Shown here one piece after another: positions 28,040-37,695 of a stretch of 64,000 nucleotides of DNA. Both the position numbers and the translations under genes were made by a program. The stretch covers positions 1 to 64,000 of the forward strand of contig CACPKH010000005.1 in assembly GCA_902634515.1 (NCBI GenBank). Reading direction: 5' to 3'. Every line of letters starts with the position of its first letter. Position 1 is the stretch's first letter. Source of the stretch: an uncultured Prochlorococcus sp. GTDB lineage: Bacteria; Cyanobacteriota; Cyanobacteriia; PCC-6307; Cyanobiaceae. Under the pieces are notes generated by a model. The model saw only the letters and a program-made list of their open reading frames with translations. It ran no database searches and was not told the origin of the DNA.

Positions 28040-28093
28040 TTGGTTATAAGCGCAACAGAATTAGGTAGTTAACGGGTAGATCCTGCGAATAGT

Positions 28094-29866
28094 ATGTCCA
28101 AATACAATTTGACAGGGGCTGAACCTATTTTGGAGAAACTTAGGAAGCTTCTCAAAGAAATCTACACCGACCACTCTGACGAAGAAATCAATTCTCTGTG
28201 GTCACAATTGTTGCAGATTATGGATACCAATAATGGTATTGGAGATCCAAATAGAAGTCTTTCGAGAGAACTTTGGAATTCTTCTAGTGCAATTTTAATC
28301 ACCTATGCAGACAGTATTCAAAGGGATGGGGAGCCCAGTCTTGTTACGCTTAAGCAATTAATTGATAATTATATTGGCAATCTTGTATCTATTATTCATA
28401 TTCTACCGTTTCTATGTTCAACAAGTGATGGTGGATTTGCGGTATCAAGCTATGAAGAAATAGATGCAAGATTTGGTGGATGGGAAGACCTAAATGCTAT
28501 TTCTAAAGATTATTTACTAATGGCAGATTTGGTCCTAAATCATGTTTCATCATCTCACCCATGGGTTAAGAAATATATTCAATCAAAAGAGCCTGAGTGT
28601 AATTATATACTAACCCCAGAACCTAATGGAAATTGGGATAATGTAACAAGAGCAAGGAATAGTTCTTTGTTTACTAGCCTTTCAACAATTAAAGGAAAGA
28701 AAGAAGTATGGACAACATTTGGGCCTGATCAGATAGATCTTAATTGGAAGGAGCCAACTATATTAGTAGAATTCCTTAAATTAATAATTATTTATATGAA
28801 ATATGGAATAAGTTGGTTTAGATTAGATGCTGTCGGTTTTATATGGAAAGAATCTAAAACTACATGCTTACATCTAGAAGAAGTTCATAATATTGTTAGG
28901 TCTTTAAGAATTCAACTAAAAAGACTTAACAACCTAGGCGTTTTAATAACAGAAACTAATGTTCCAGAAAAAGAGAATATTTCATATCTCAATTCAGGAG
29001 ATGAAGCTCATCTTGCATATAATTTTCCTTTACCCCCTCTTTTACTTGAATGTTTACTTTCTAATAAAGCGGATTTATTAAATGAATGGCTTAATAATTG
29101 GCCTGATCTGCCTCCAAATACTGGTTTTTTGAATTTTACTGCTTCTCATGATGGAGTTGGCCTTAGGGCATTAGAAGGATTAATGGATACCAAAAGACTA
29201 CGAAGCTTACTTGTTTCTTGTGAACATCGTGGTGGTCTAGTCAGTCATAGAAAGATGCCAGATGGAGAGGAAAACCCATATGAATTGAACATTAGCTGGT
29301 GGAGTGCAATGGCTGATGGTGGACGTAATCCCTCCCTTTATCAAATTGATCGCTTTTTGTTGAGCCAAATTTTTATAATGTCTTTAAAAGGTATTCCAGC
29401 TTTTTACTTACAAGCTTTGATGGCTTCAGAAAATGACTTGAAATGCTTTAGTAAGACTGGACAAAGGAGAGATCTTAATAGAGAAAAATTCGATGCAAAT
29501 ACATTAACTTTGAAATTGCAAGACCCACATTCTTCAGCAAGTAGAAATCTGAAGTCTATAAAGAAAGCAATGAAAGTTAGAAAGTCAATAGAGGCTTTTC
29601 ATCCAGACCAACCTATGTCTTGTTTAAGCAAAGGTAGAAGTGATCTTGTTATTATTCGCAGAGGCGAAGGAGATAAGACTTTATGGGCTTTGCATAATAT
29701 GACTAATTCAAAACTATGCTTTTCAATTATTGATGGTTTGAATTTAAAAGATGATTCAGTTTATTTTTGGAAGGAATGTCTTACTGATTCCGAGATATCT
29801 AAAAATAGAATTGATTTAGAACCTTATTCAGTTCATTGGCTAACAAAATCAGAGAAAAACAAATGA
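28094..29866 (+). CDS. GH13_18 phosphorylase (annotated type: sucrose phosphorylase; possibly glucosylglycerate phosphorylase)
   Basis: 590 aa; DLVLNHVSSSHPWVKK, GISWFRLDAVGFIWKES, VLITETNVPEKENISYL, LNFTASHDGVGLRALEG. Confidence 0.85.
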   Translation: MSKYNLTGAEPILEKLRKLLKEIYTDHSDEEINSLWSQLLQIMDTNNGIGDPNRSLSRELWNSSSAILITYADSIQRDGEPSLVTLKQLIDNYIGNLVSIIHILPFLCSTSDGGFAVSSYEEIDARFGGWEDLNAISKDYLLMADLVLNHVSSSHPWVKKYIQSKEPECNYILTPEPNGNWDNVTRARNSSLFTSLSTIKGKKEVWTTFGPDQIDLNWKEPTILVEFLKLIIIYMKYGISWFRLDAVGFIWKESKTTCLHLEEVHNIVRSLRIQLKRLNNLGVLITETNVPEKENISYLNSGDEAHLAYNFPLPPLLLECLLSNKADLLNEWLNNWPDLPPNTGFLNFTASHDGVGLRALEGLMDTKRLRSLLVSCEHRGGLVSHRKMPDGEENPYELNISWWSAMADGGRNPSLYQIDRFLLSQIFIMSLKGIPAFYLQALMASENDLKCFSKTGQRRDLNREKFDANTLTLKLQDPHSSASRNLKSIKKAMKVRKSIEAFHPDQPMSCLSKGRSDLVIIRRGEGDKTLWALHNMTNSKLCFSIIDGLNLKDDSVYFWKECLTDSEISKNRIDLEPYSVHWLTKSEKNK

Positions 29867-30654
29867 ATAATAAGAAACAGATTTGGATTGTTACTGATAT
29901 AGACGGAACATTGATGGATCATAATTATGATTTATCGCCTGCATTTGATACATTGAACTTATTAAAGAAACTAGGCATACCTGTTATTCTATGCACAAGT
30001 AAAACAGCTCAAGAAGTTCGATTGCTAAGAAAAGAAATTTGTCTAAACGACCCCTTTATTGTTGAGAATGGAGGTGCTATCTATGGAGATGCTGAGGATC
30101 TCTCTCATGAATGGAATATCATTTTAGGGAAGAGTTTTAAAGAACTAAGGCCAAAATTGGATTTAATATCTGAAGACCTTGGATATAAATTAAGAGCACT
30201 TAATGACCTTTCTTTTACGGAAATTAAATCATTGACTGGTCTTAAAGATAATGCTATTCCTAGAGCCACTGCAAGAGAATGGAGTGTTCCCTTTCTCACA
30301 CCACCTGATAGATATGCAGGAAAACTATTAGAGCTTGCAGAAGAATATCAAACCACTATTTATAGAGGCAATAGAATGAGCCATCTCCTTGGGGAAGGTA
30401 GTCACAAAGGCAAAGCAGTAATTGAGCTTAAGAAGTTTTTGAACCAACCTGATGTACTAATAGTTGCTCTTGGAGATTCCCAAAATGATATTCCACTATT
30501 GGAAATAGCAGATCAGGCTATTGTCGTACCTGGGCCAAAAGGCCCTAATTCTTGTTTCTTAGATGCCATAGAAAATGGTAATTACTTATTAGCACCGCAT
30601 GCGCATGCTAAAGGTTGGGCTGCAGCTTTAAAGAGCATAATTGACTCATTATAG
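29863..30654 (+). CDS. glucosyl/mannosyl-3-phosphoglycerate phosphatase (HAD superfamily)
   Basis: VTDIDGTLMDHNYDLSPA, GDSQNDIPLLEIADQAIVVPGPKG; start ATG overlaps the upstream stop (ATGA). Confidence 0.85.
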   Translation: MNNKKQIWIVTDIDGTLMDHNYDLSPAFDTLNLLKKLGIPVILCTSKTAQEVRLLRKEICLNDPFIVENGGAIYGDAEDLSHEWNIILGKSFKELRPKLDLISEDLGYKLRALNDLSFTEIKSLTGLKDNAIPRATAREWSVPFLTPPDRYAGKLLELAEEYQTTIYRGNRMSHLLGEGSHKGKAVIELKKFLNQPDVLIVALGDSQNDIPLLEIADQAIVVPGPKGPNSCFLDAIENGNYLLAPHAHAKGWAAALKSIIDSL

Positions 30655-30666
30655 TGAGAATTATTT

Positions 30667-31692
30667 ATGGACGATCTATTAGATAATACAAAAAAGGATA
30701 TCAACAAAGCTTTTCTCTGGCCAAGCTTATTGAATAAAGAGATTATTTTTCCTGAAAATAATTTTGAATCACTCTTGAGAGAGCTTGGGTTTGAATTTAA
30801 TGATTGGTTTAATTATTGGCAAAAACAAGGAGGAGATAAGCTGGCTTTATCTTATTGGTCTAGCTCTACAAAAAAAGATTGGATTTGGGGCTTAGGATTT
30901 CCTTTCTTAACAGAGATTAAAAGGTTTATTTCTAAAAAAGAAGAACTGATTCTTTTGGGAATTTCTGCATTACCGGGTTGTGGTAAATCAAGTCTTGGAA
31001 AATGGTTGGAAGCCTCAACCAAAGAATTAAATTGGCCAGTAAATGTGATTTCATTGGATGATTTTTATTTACCTGGCAAGGAATTAGATCATGCAATGTT
31101 TGGGAATCCTTGGGATGTTCCTAGAGGACTTCCAGGTAGCCATTCAATTGATCTTTTGCAAGAAACACTTGAGAAATGGCGTGCAACAGGAATCCTTAAA
31201 GCTCCTCAGTTTGATAAGGCATTGCGAAATGGCCTTGGTGATCGTTCTGGATGGAAAATTTCAAATCCAAGAGTTCTTGTTATTGAAGGCTGGTTCTTAG
31301 GATGCTCGCCAATGACTAAATCTATAAATCAAAATGCAGCTCTTGATAAATTAGAACCTTATTTGTCAAATATCGAATCAAGTTATAGAGAAAAGGTACA
31401 AAAGTCTTTAAAGGAATATTTGCCTATTTGGGATCAAATCCTGAGATTATGGCATATAAAGCCTATTGATTTTCATTCAACATCTAAATGGAAGATTGAG
31501 CAAGAAAATGAAATGTATAAATTAAGAGGAAGCTCTTTGAGAGGAAAATCTCTAGCATCTTTTGTAAGAATGATTCAAGCTGCAATCCCTCAATACTCAT
31601 TAATGAATCTTGAAAGTAATGTGGTTGTAAAGATTAACCAATCTCGTAAGATTCTATGGGTTGGTAATAAAGAGGATGAGATTAATTTTTAG
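30667..31692 (+). CDS. D-glycerate 3-kinase-like P-loop kinase
   Basis: GISALPGCGKSSLGKWLE (Walker A), VISLDDFYLPGKELD, RGLPGSHSIDLLQETLEKW, PQFDKALRNGLGDRSGW, VLVIEGWFLGCSP. Confidence 0.85.
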   Translation: MDDLLDNTKKDINKAFLWPSLLNKEIIFPENNFESLLRELGFEFNDWFNYWQKQGGDKLALSYWSSSTKKDWIWGLGFPFLTEIKRFISKKEELILLGISALPGCGKSSLGKWLEASTKELNWPVNVISLDDFYLPGKELDHAMFGNPWDVPRGLPGSHSIDLLQETLEKWRATGILKAPQFDKALRNGLGDRSGWKISNPRVLVIEGWFLGCSPMTKSINQNAALDKLEPYLSNIESSYREKVQKSLKEYLPIWDQILRLWHIKPIDFHSTSKWKIEQENEMYKLRGSSLRGKSLASFVRMIQAAIPQYSLMNLESNVVVKINQSRKILWVGNKEDEINF

Positions 31693-31808
31693 TTTTTCTA
31701 ATCAAATATTTAGAGTTTTTTTTAATTAATAGTTCTTTGGATTTTAGTTACTTTTAATACAGCTATGAATTTAGTTAAAAGTTTAAATAACTAAGACAAA
31801 TTAATTTT

Positions 31809-32036
31809 ATGGTCGACTTTTCTTACCAAAACCAAAGCCATCAAATGGTTGTGCTTAGATGTATTGGTCCAAATCAGTTTTTTTTTGAACGTGTTATATT
31901 CCCTATGGAATCATTATCTTTTCAAGCCCCTGAAGGCTCTAGTGTTGAGATATGGGGGAATGAGTTTTATGGACCTAAGCTTGAGGAGAGGCTTAGAGTC
32001 ATTGATAAAAAAGGAGATCAGCCATTGGCCGCTTAG
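31809..32036 (+). CDS. DUF1830 protein
   Basis: VVLRCIGPNQFFFERVIFPMESLSFQAPEGSSVEIWG. Confidence 0.7.
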   Translation: MVDFSYQNQSHQMVVLRCIGPNQFFFERVIFPMESLSFQAPEGSSVEIWGNEFYGPKLEERLRVIDKKGDQPLAA

Positions 32037-32226
32037 CTTATTAAGCCTTGCCACTTAACCTTGATCTAATACCCAATTGTAAAAAACATTTTGGTTGTGC
32101 AGAGTATCTTTTCCTTTACTTTTTAGTTAATACATTACATAGACTGATAAGTAATTTGAAAATTCTGATGCTTTCTTGATTTTCTTTAATAACATAAATA
32201 TAATTTCATTGAACAATCATTTAAAT

Positions 32227-32607
32227 ATGAAATCTTATGTTTATCTTTTTCAAAATAAGGATATATATAATATTGGGTTTTCATCAAATTTGGAACAATT
32301 AAAACAATCGCTTATGCCAGGTGAGCTTATTGCTTATTTAAAGACAGAAAGCCCAGAGCAGATATGCAGAAAACTTCACATTAGGTATTCTGATGTTCGT
32401 ATTCCTCAATCTGATTATTTTAGATTAACTAAACCACAGGTTTTGGATTGCAAGTTAATGCTAAAAGATATAGGAGGTAAGGACTTTTTTCAGCCTATAT
32501 TTCGTGGATTTACACTATATTTAACTCTTCTTATAAGCTGGATTAGCATTTCACTATTGATCATTAAGTTTGGAATAGAGCCAATTTTTTATAAATTAAA
32601 CTTATAA
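32227..32607 (+). CDS. GIY-YIG/T5orf172-like domain protein with C-terminal TM
   Basis: MKSYVYLFQNKDIYNIGFSSNLEQLKQSLMPGELIAYLKTESPEQICRKLHIRYSDVRIPQSDYFRLTKPQV + hydrophobic tail. Confidence 0.5.
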   Translation: MKSYVYLFQNKDIYNIGFSSNLEQLKQSLMPGELIAYLKTESPEQICRKLHIRYSDVRIPQSDYFRLTKPQVLDCKLMLKDIGGKDFFQPIFRGFTLYLTLLISWISISLLIIKFGIEPIFYKLNL

Positions 32608-32685
32608 TAAAATTTTGCACAATATGATTGTTCAATATAGAATTAGCTCGAAAGGCTTTTACTCAGGAGATTTTTCTTTACCAAT

Positions 32686-32820
32686 ATGGATTTAGCTAGC
32701 ATTTTGGTTTGGGCTTCAATACCATTTGTATGTGCAACAGCTTATTTTGGCACTAGAAATGGGTACTACAACAGTGAAAAATATGATGGTGATGGATGCG
32801 CCCACGATGTCAAACGCTAG
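32686..32820 (+). CDS. small single-TM protein (44 aa)
   Basis: MDLASILVWASIPFVCATAYFGTRNGYYNSEKYDGDGCAHDVKR. Confidence 0.6.
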   Translation: MDLASILVWASIPFVCATAYFGTRNGYYNSEKYDGDGCAHDVKR

Positions 32821-32881
32821 CTTTTAAATAGATATTCTAATTTTTAGAGTCTATATACAGCTTTTTAAATCTTTCTATTAA

Positions 32882-33181
32882 CTATTTAGCGTATTTATCT
32901 CCATTATATATACATGTCCACTTGCTATCAAATTGCCATACTGGCTTATATATTTCTGTAAGTATTTTTTTTCCTGCTTGTTGGCAAAGTTCCAATGTAT
33001 CCATTGGTATAGCATATAAGGATGGACTAGTTATTCCACTTACTTCTGGACGAGAGCCTGGCGCTTGTCGATAACTACCTATAACTAGCCAATAACTCGC
33101 TTTCACCTCAATCCCAGTTGATAAGATGGCTACTAGTGATGTTGCTAACAACAAAAAGCACCTTTTAAGTTTGCCTTTCAT
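32882..33181 (-). CDS. secreted hypothetical protein
   Basis: 99 aa with N-terminal signal peptide and YWLVIGSYRQAPGSRPEVSG. Confidence 0.65.
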   Translation of the reverse strand: MKGKLKRCFLLLATSLVAILSTGIEVKASYWLVIGSYRQAPGSRPEVSGITSPSLYAIPMDTLELCQQAGKKILTEIYKPVWQFDSKWTCIYNGDKYAK

Positions 33182-33262
33182 ATAGAAGATCTGTTTATTT
33201 GATTTACTGCTTTTAAGCCTACAGTTAATTATGCTTAATTTACCAAGGAAAGGAATTTATAT

Positions 33263-34132
33263 ATGAACTATGAGCCCTTAAATACTATGAATTATGCCAC
33301 TTTACATTTAGAAGAATGTTGGAGGCTATTTGTTTTAGGGATTGTTCAGGGAATCACTGAATTCTTACCTATAAGTAGCACAGCACATTTAAAAGCAATA
33401 TCAGTCATTGTTGGTTGGGGAGATCCTGGATTAGCTACAACTGCTTTTATTCAAATTGGAAGCGTTATAGCAGTGATATTTTATTTTTGGAGTGATCTGC
33501 AAAAGGTATTTAAAGCGATCTTAGGAGTTCTTTTAAAAAGGAATTACTTTAGTCCTAAATCAATTTTGGCAAGTTCAATAATTATTGGTACCGCTCCAAT
33601 TGTTTTAGTTGGCTTTCTTGTAAAGAACTTTTGGATTGATTATGAGACTTCTTTTGTTAGATCAATACCTTCAATTGGATTGGTTTCAATTTTTATGGGT
33701 TTATTACTTGCTTACGCTGAGAAATATGGTTCTAGAAGAAAAACTTTGATGGATATGAGTATTTTAGATGGCGCTAAGATTGGCTTGGCTCAAGCACTTG
33801 CTCTTATCCCAGGAGTTTCTCGCTCTGGAATAACAATTACCGCTGCATTGCTAGGAGGTATGGAAAGAGCTTCTGCTGCTAAGTATTGCTTTCTTCTTGG
33901 CATACCTGCAATAACACTTTCAGCACTAGTAGAACTCAAGGCAGCTGTAAAAGCGGAATACGTTGGAGGTTTTATACCATTAATGGTAGGAGTCCTTTCT
34001 GCAATCATCACTTCTTGGTTGTCAATTGACTTTCTTATGAGATTTTTAAGGAGTAACTCCACAATCATTTTTGTGTGGTACCGAGTCCTATTTGGCTCGT
34101 TAATGTTAGGTTGGTGGTATTTATTATCTTAG
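33263..34132 (+). CDS. uppP: undecaprenyl-diphosphatase
   Basis: GIVQGITEFLPISSTAHL and ALIPGVSRSGITITAALLGGMERASAAKYCFLLGIP. Confidence 0.95.
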   Translation: MNYEPLNTMNYATLHLEECWRLFVLGIVQGITEFLPISSTAHLKAISVIVGWGDPGLATTAFIQIGSVIAVIFYFWSDLQKVFKAILGVLLKRNYFSPKSILASSIIIGTAPIVLVGFLVKNFWIDYETSFVRSIPSIGLVSIFMGLLLAYAEKYGSRRKTLMDMSILDGAKIGLAQALALIPGVSRSGITITAALLGGMERASAAKYCFLLGIPAITLSALVELKAAVKAEYVGGFIPLMVGVLSAIITSWLSIDFLMRFLRSNSTIIFVWYRVLFGSLMLGWWYLLS

Positions 34133-34134
34133 AT

Positions 34135-34305
34135 ATGATTAATATTTTCTCAGTTCAGATTCTATCCAGTGTAAAATTTGGAGAGTTAGATCTTCCTTTG
34201 TCGACTGTTTATATTCTTATTGCTATTAGTGCTTTTGTTTTTCTTGGTGTGGGCATTAGTTCTATACAACTTGTCAGATCAGCATTGGAAAATAAGGATG
34301 AATAA
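34135..34305 (+). CDS. small single-TM protein (56 aa)
   Basis: MINIFSVQILSSVKFGELDLPLSTVYILIAISAFVFLGVGISSIQLVRSALENKDE, starting 2 nt after the uppP stop. Confidence 0.55.
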   Translation: MINIFSVQILSSVKFGELDLPLSTVYILIAISAFVFLGVGISSIQLVRSALENKDE

Positions 34306-34340
34306 GTCTTTATTTATTAACTTCTCAGGTTTTGATAATA

Positions 34341-34374
34341 AAAAACTCCCCAGTATAGATATCTGGGAAGTTTT
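34341..34374 (+). terminator. likely rho-independent terminator
   Basis: AAAACTCCCCAG...CTGGGAAGTTTT. Confidence 0.6.
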
Positions 34375-34602
34375 AAACTCGTGCATTTAAAATAAAACTT
34401 GCTTTTTCTTTTTTTGCTATAGAGATTTGTACTTAAAAATAACTGCATGACTTATTAATTGATAACGTAAATCCTTTTGTATTCTGAGAAGAGCTTTTAA
34501 TCGTTTAAACGTCTACATGCTTCACCTTGTTGAATAAAGCATACTTTCAAATTAATCACTAGATGCTATAAAGATGGAGGTGAGTAAATTCATGGCTTTT
34601 TT

Positions 34603-35574
34603 ATGACCTTCGCAAAGAAGGCCTTCCTTCTCTATTCCGTACTGGCTCTTGGTGCAGGTATTCATGTTAAGGCAGCCATTCGTTTAAGCGGAGCAGGCGC
34701 ATCTTTCCCTGCGAAAATATATACACGTTGGTTCTCAGATTTGGCAAAGTCTGGTGGGCCAAGAGTTAACTATCAAGCGGTTGGTTCAGGTTCAGGCCGC
34801 AAGGCTTTTATAGATCAAACTGTGAACTTCGGAGCATCTGATGATCCGATGAAAGTTAATGATATGGCTAAAGTTTCTCGTGGGCTTGTTCAAATTCCTA
34901 TGATTGGAGGGACTATTGCCTTTGGCTACAACTACAACTGTGATTTAAAACTTACTCAAGAGCAAGCAGTTCAAGTCGCAATGGGAATAATTAAAGACTG
35001 GGAGGATCTTGGCTGTCCAGCCGGTAAGTTGACTTGGGCCCACCGTTCTGATGGCTCAGGGACTACCAAGGCATTTACAAGTTCAATGCAAGCCTTTTCA
35101 AAAACTTGGACACTAGGAACAGGTAAATCAGTTAAGTGGCCAGCTGGAGTAGGAGGTAAGGGTAATGCTGGCGTTGCGGGAGTGATTCGCAATACACCCG
35201 GTGCTATTGGGTATGTAAACCAGTCATATATCAAAGGCAACATTAAGGCAGCTTTACTTGAGAACCTTTCTGGTGAGTTTGTAGAACCCTCAGCTGAGAG
35301 TGGGGCTAAAGCTCTGAATGGAATCCAGTTGGATTCCAATCTTGCCGGCAGAAATCCAAATCCAACAATCAAGGGTGCTTATCCAATAGCGACTCTTACT
35401 TGGATATTGGCTTATGAAAAAGGTAATGGCAGAAAAGCCAAAGCTATTCGCGGCGTGTTAAATACTCTTTTGAGTGATGCCTATCAAAATAAAGCAGCTG
35501 AATTAGGTTTTGTTCCTTTGCAGGGAGAAATTCTTTCTAAGTCTCGCGCGGCTATTAACCGCATTGGTAAATAA
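34603..35574 (+). CDS. pstS: phosphate ABC transporter substrate-binding protein
   Basis: LSGAGASFPAKIYTRWF, YQAVGSGSGRKAFIDQTVNFGASDDPM, HRSDGSGTTKAFTSSM. Confidence 0.93.
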   Translation: MTFAKKAFLLYSVLALGAGIHVKAAIRLSGAGASFPAKIYTRWFSDLAKSGGPRVNYQAVGSGSGRKAFIDQTVNFGASDDPMKVNDMAKVSRGLVQIPMIGGTIAFGYNYNCDLKLTQEQAVQVAMGIIKDWEDLGCPAGKLTWAHRSDGSGTTKAFTSSMQAFSKTWTLGTGKSVKWPAGVGGKGNAGVAGVIRNTPGAIGYVNQSYIKGNIKAALLENLSGEFVEPSAESGAKALNGIQLDSNLAGRNPNPTIKGAYPIATLTWILAYEKGNGRKAKAIRGVLNTLLSDAYQNKAAELGFVPLQGEILSKSRAAINRIGK

Positions 35575-35858
35575 CAAAAATCGCTTTGTTATTTGTTAAA
35601 TTTCTCGGCTCCTTCTTCCTTAAGAAATAAAATAAAGGTCTTTAGGTAACTTTTAATTGATGAATATAATTTCTTTGGACCATTTTGTCTTAAAAAAATT
35701 GGTTTATAATATTTAATGGCTGGAAAGAGTTTTGGTAAGGATTTGAAATAAGAAAGTATTCTTTAACGCCTCTCTAAACTGTTTTTGATGATTTAATTAT
35801 GCTATAAATATAATTAATAATCTAAAACGATTTTTTAATAACGAATATATTATCTTAA

Positions 35859-35932
35859 TCGGAACGGCGGGATTTGAACCCACGACCCCCACTACCCCAA
35901 AGTGGTGCGCTACCAAACTGCGCTACGTCCCG
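35859..35932 (-). tRNA. tRNA-Pro(GGG)
   Basis: Cloverleaf on minus strand: CGGGACG...CGTTCCG-A acceptor; anticodon stem-loop CCACT-TTGGGGT-AGTGG; T-loop GGGTTCAAATCCC. Confidence 0.95.
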
Positions 35933-35986
35933 TAATATTAACTTAACATAAGCAAGTATAAAATAAAATCTTTCTAATGCATTGGA

Positions 35987-36340
35987 TCATTTATTTAACT
36001 TTTTAAGTAATCTTATAAATAGCATTTGCTTCGTATCTCTAGAGTAATTTTTGATGGCTAGATCTTCGGCAAGAAGCCTTAATTCTTTAAATGTCATTTT
36101 TGCCAGCCTTAATTCAATATCTTCCTCCCATTTTAGACCCCTTTTTGGAAGACTTATTTGAGAAAATATATTCTCTAAAGTAATAGTCAATTCAGCTATC
36201 CATTCTGGAATTAATATTAAAATTACAGCAAGTATTGCATATAACCTCATAGTAGCCTTAGGAATAGGAACAATCTCTAGGTTTTGTAGATTCCTTTTTT
36301 TGCTAACCTCCTTTTTTTGTTTAAGCCATGTAATTAACAT
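35987..36340 (-). CDS. hypothetical membrane-anchored protein
   Basis: 117-aa ORF with a TM and a helical C-terminus. Confidence 0.65.
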   Translation of the reverse strand: MLITWLKQKKEVSKKRNLQNLEIVPIPKATMRLYAILAVILILIPEWIAELTITLENIFSQISLPKRGLKWEEDIELRLAKMTFKELRLLAEDLAIKNYSRDTKQMLFIRLLKKLNK

Positions 36341-36536
36341 TAGATATGATTATATTTACCTTAAGAATTAATTTCTTGCATATTTGTCATTGAAGAATCT
36401 TTCCATTGAATAGAAGGTTCTATCTGATAATTTGTAGGCTTAAATAAAAAAATAAAGCTAAAGACAAGTAGAATAGTACATAGTATTATTAATATTATTG
36501 TTTTGTCAGGTAGAGTATCTTTCATAATTATTCCTT

Positions 36537-37259
36537 TTAGTTAGCTTTAATAACTTCATTATTACTTCTTAGAATACAATGAGTAATATTCCAGTCAAAA
36601 TTTAACCAAACTCCTTTATCAAGTTTATAGTTTGCTCCTTTAAAATCCCCAAGTGGAGTATTTGTTGGCATAGCAGAGCAATAAGGTCTGCTCCCGGGCT
36701 TGGCTAAATATTGCTGATGATAATCTTCTGCAAAATAGAAGTTAATATTCTCCTTTATCTCAGTAGTAATTTCTCCTAAGCCCTTTTGGTTAAGAAGTTC
36801 TTGGTAATATTCCTTGCTTGCAAATGCTAATTCTTTATGTTCTGAACTAAAGGTATAGATTACAGATCTATATTGACTACCGGTATCATTTCCTTGCCTA
36901 TTACCCTGTGTAGGGTCATGACATTCCCAAAACATTTTTAATAGATCACTTGCATCAATTTTATTGATATTCCATGTAACTCTTACCACCTCTGCATGTT
37001 GTGTCCTTCCTGTACATATTTGCTGGTAAGAGGGATTAGCGCTTTGTCCACCTGCATAGCCCACTGCAGTCGTCTTGACACCTGGTAATTTCCAAAAACA
37101 TTTTTCTGCTCCCCAAAAACATCCGCAACCAAAAATAATTTCTTGCTCGTCTTCAAGAAGCGGCTCGTCTAATCGCGTATTTAGAATGATGTGATTCAAT
37201 TTTTTAGATGATGAATAATCTTCTTTTTTGAAGAAATTAGTTAGCAAATGATTTAACAT
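36537..37259 (-). CDS. msrA: peptide methionine sulfoxide reductase MsrA
   Basis: FGCGCFWGAEKCFWKLPGVKTTAVGYAGG and DPTQGNRQGNDTGSQYRSVIY. Confidence 0.95.
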   Translation of the reverse strand: MLNHLLTNFFKKEDYSSSKKLNHIILNTRLDEPLLEDEQEIIFGCGCFWGAEKCFWKLPGVKTTAVGYAGGQSANPSYQQICTGRTQHAEVVRVTWNINKIDASDLLKMFWECHDPTQGNRQGNDTGSQYRSVIYTFSSEHKELAFASKEYYQELLNQKGLGEITTEIKENINFYFAEDYHQQYLAKPGSRPYCSAMPTNTPLGDFKGANYKLDKGVWLNFDWNITHCILRSNNEVIKAN

Positions 37260-37279
37260 AAATGATTATTTTTTAAAGA

Positions 37280-37531
37280 TTAACTCTCTACTTCTGGATT
37301 AATTTGAATATTATTTAGCAATGTAGTGACAAATGCAAATAATAGAAAAGGTAGGCTCAGTACTAAAATTAAACCTACGCCTATTAGGGCAAATATTGGT
37401 CTTGAGGATCCCATTAAACCTAGCCCTCCGGCCAAACTTATGAAAATAACAGCCATCCAAGCGAGAATTTGAATATAAATATCCCCAAAAGTAAGATTGC
37501 ATTTGATGTTGTACTTAGTAGCTGAAGTCAT
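37280..37531 (-). CDS. hypothetical membrane protein
   Basis: 83-aa ORF, two TM segments. Confidence 0.6.
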   Translation of the reverse strand: MTSATKYNIKCNLTFGDIYIQILAWMAVIFISLAGGLGLMGSSRPIFALIGVGLILVLSLPFLLFAFVTTLLNNIQINPEVES

Positions 37532-37695
37532 TCGCTCATTTGATCTTTGTCAATTACAAATTAAAGAGTTCACCTTCTTTTGTTATTAATACCTGCAATT
37601 TCAGTGATGAACTTTAATGTTTTTCTAGAATCTCCTTATCCTGCCTTCACCCCATGAGATGCCTTTTGCAATTGAATTTGTCAAAGCCATATTGA

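Noticed and set aside
33790-34068. 92-aa minus-strand ORF
   Set aside because: Antisense to the well-supported uppP coding sequence; shadow ORF.
34971-35372. 133-aa minus-strand ORF
   Set aside because: Antisense inside pstS, low-complexity translation; shadow ORF.
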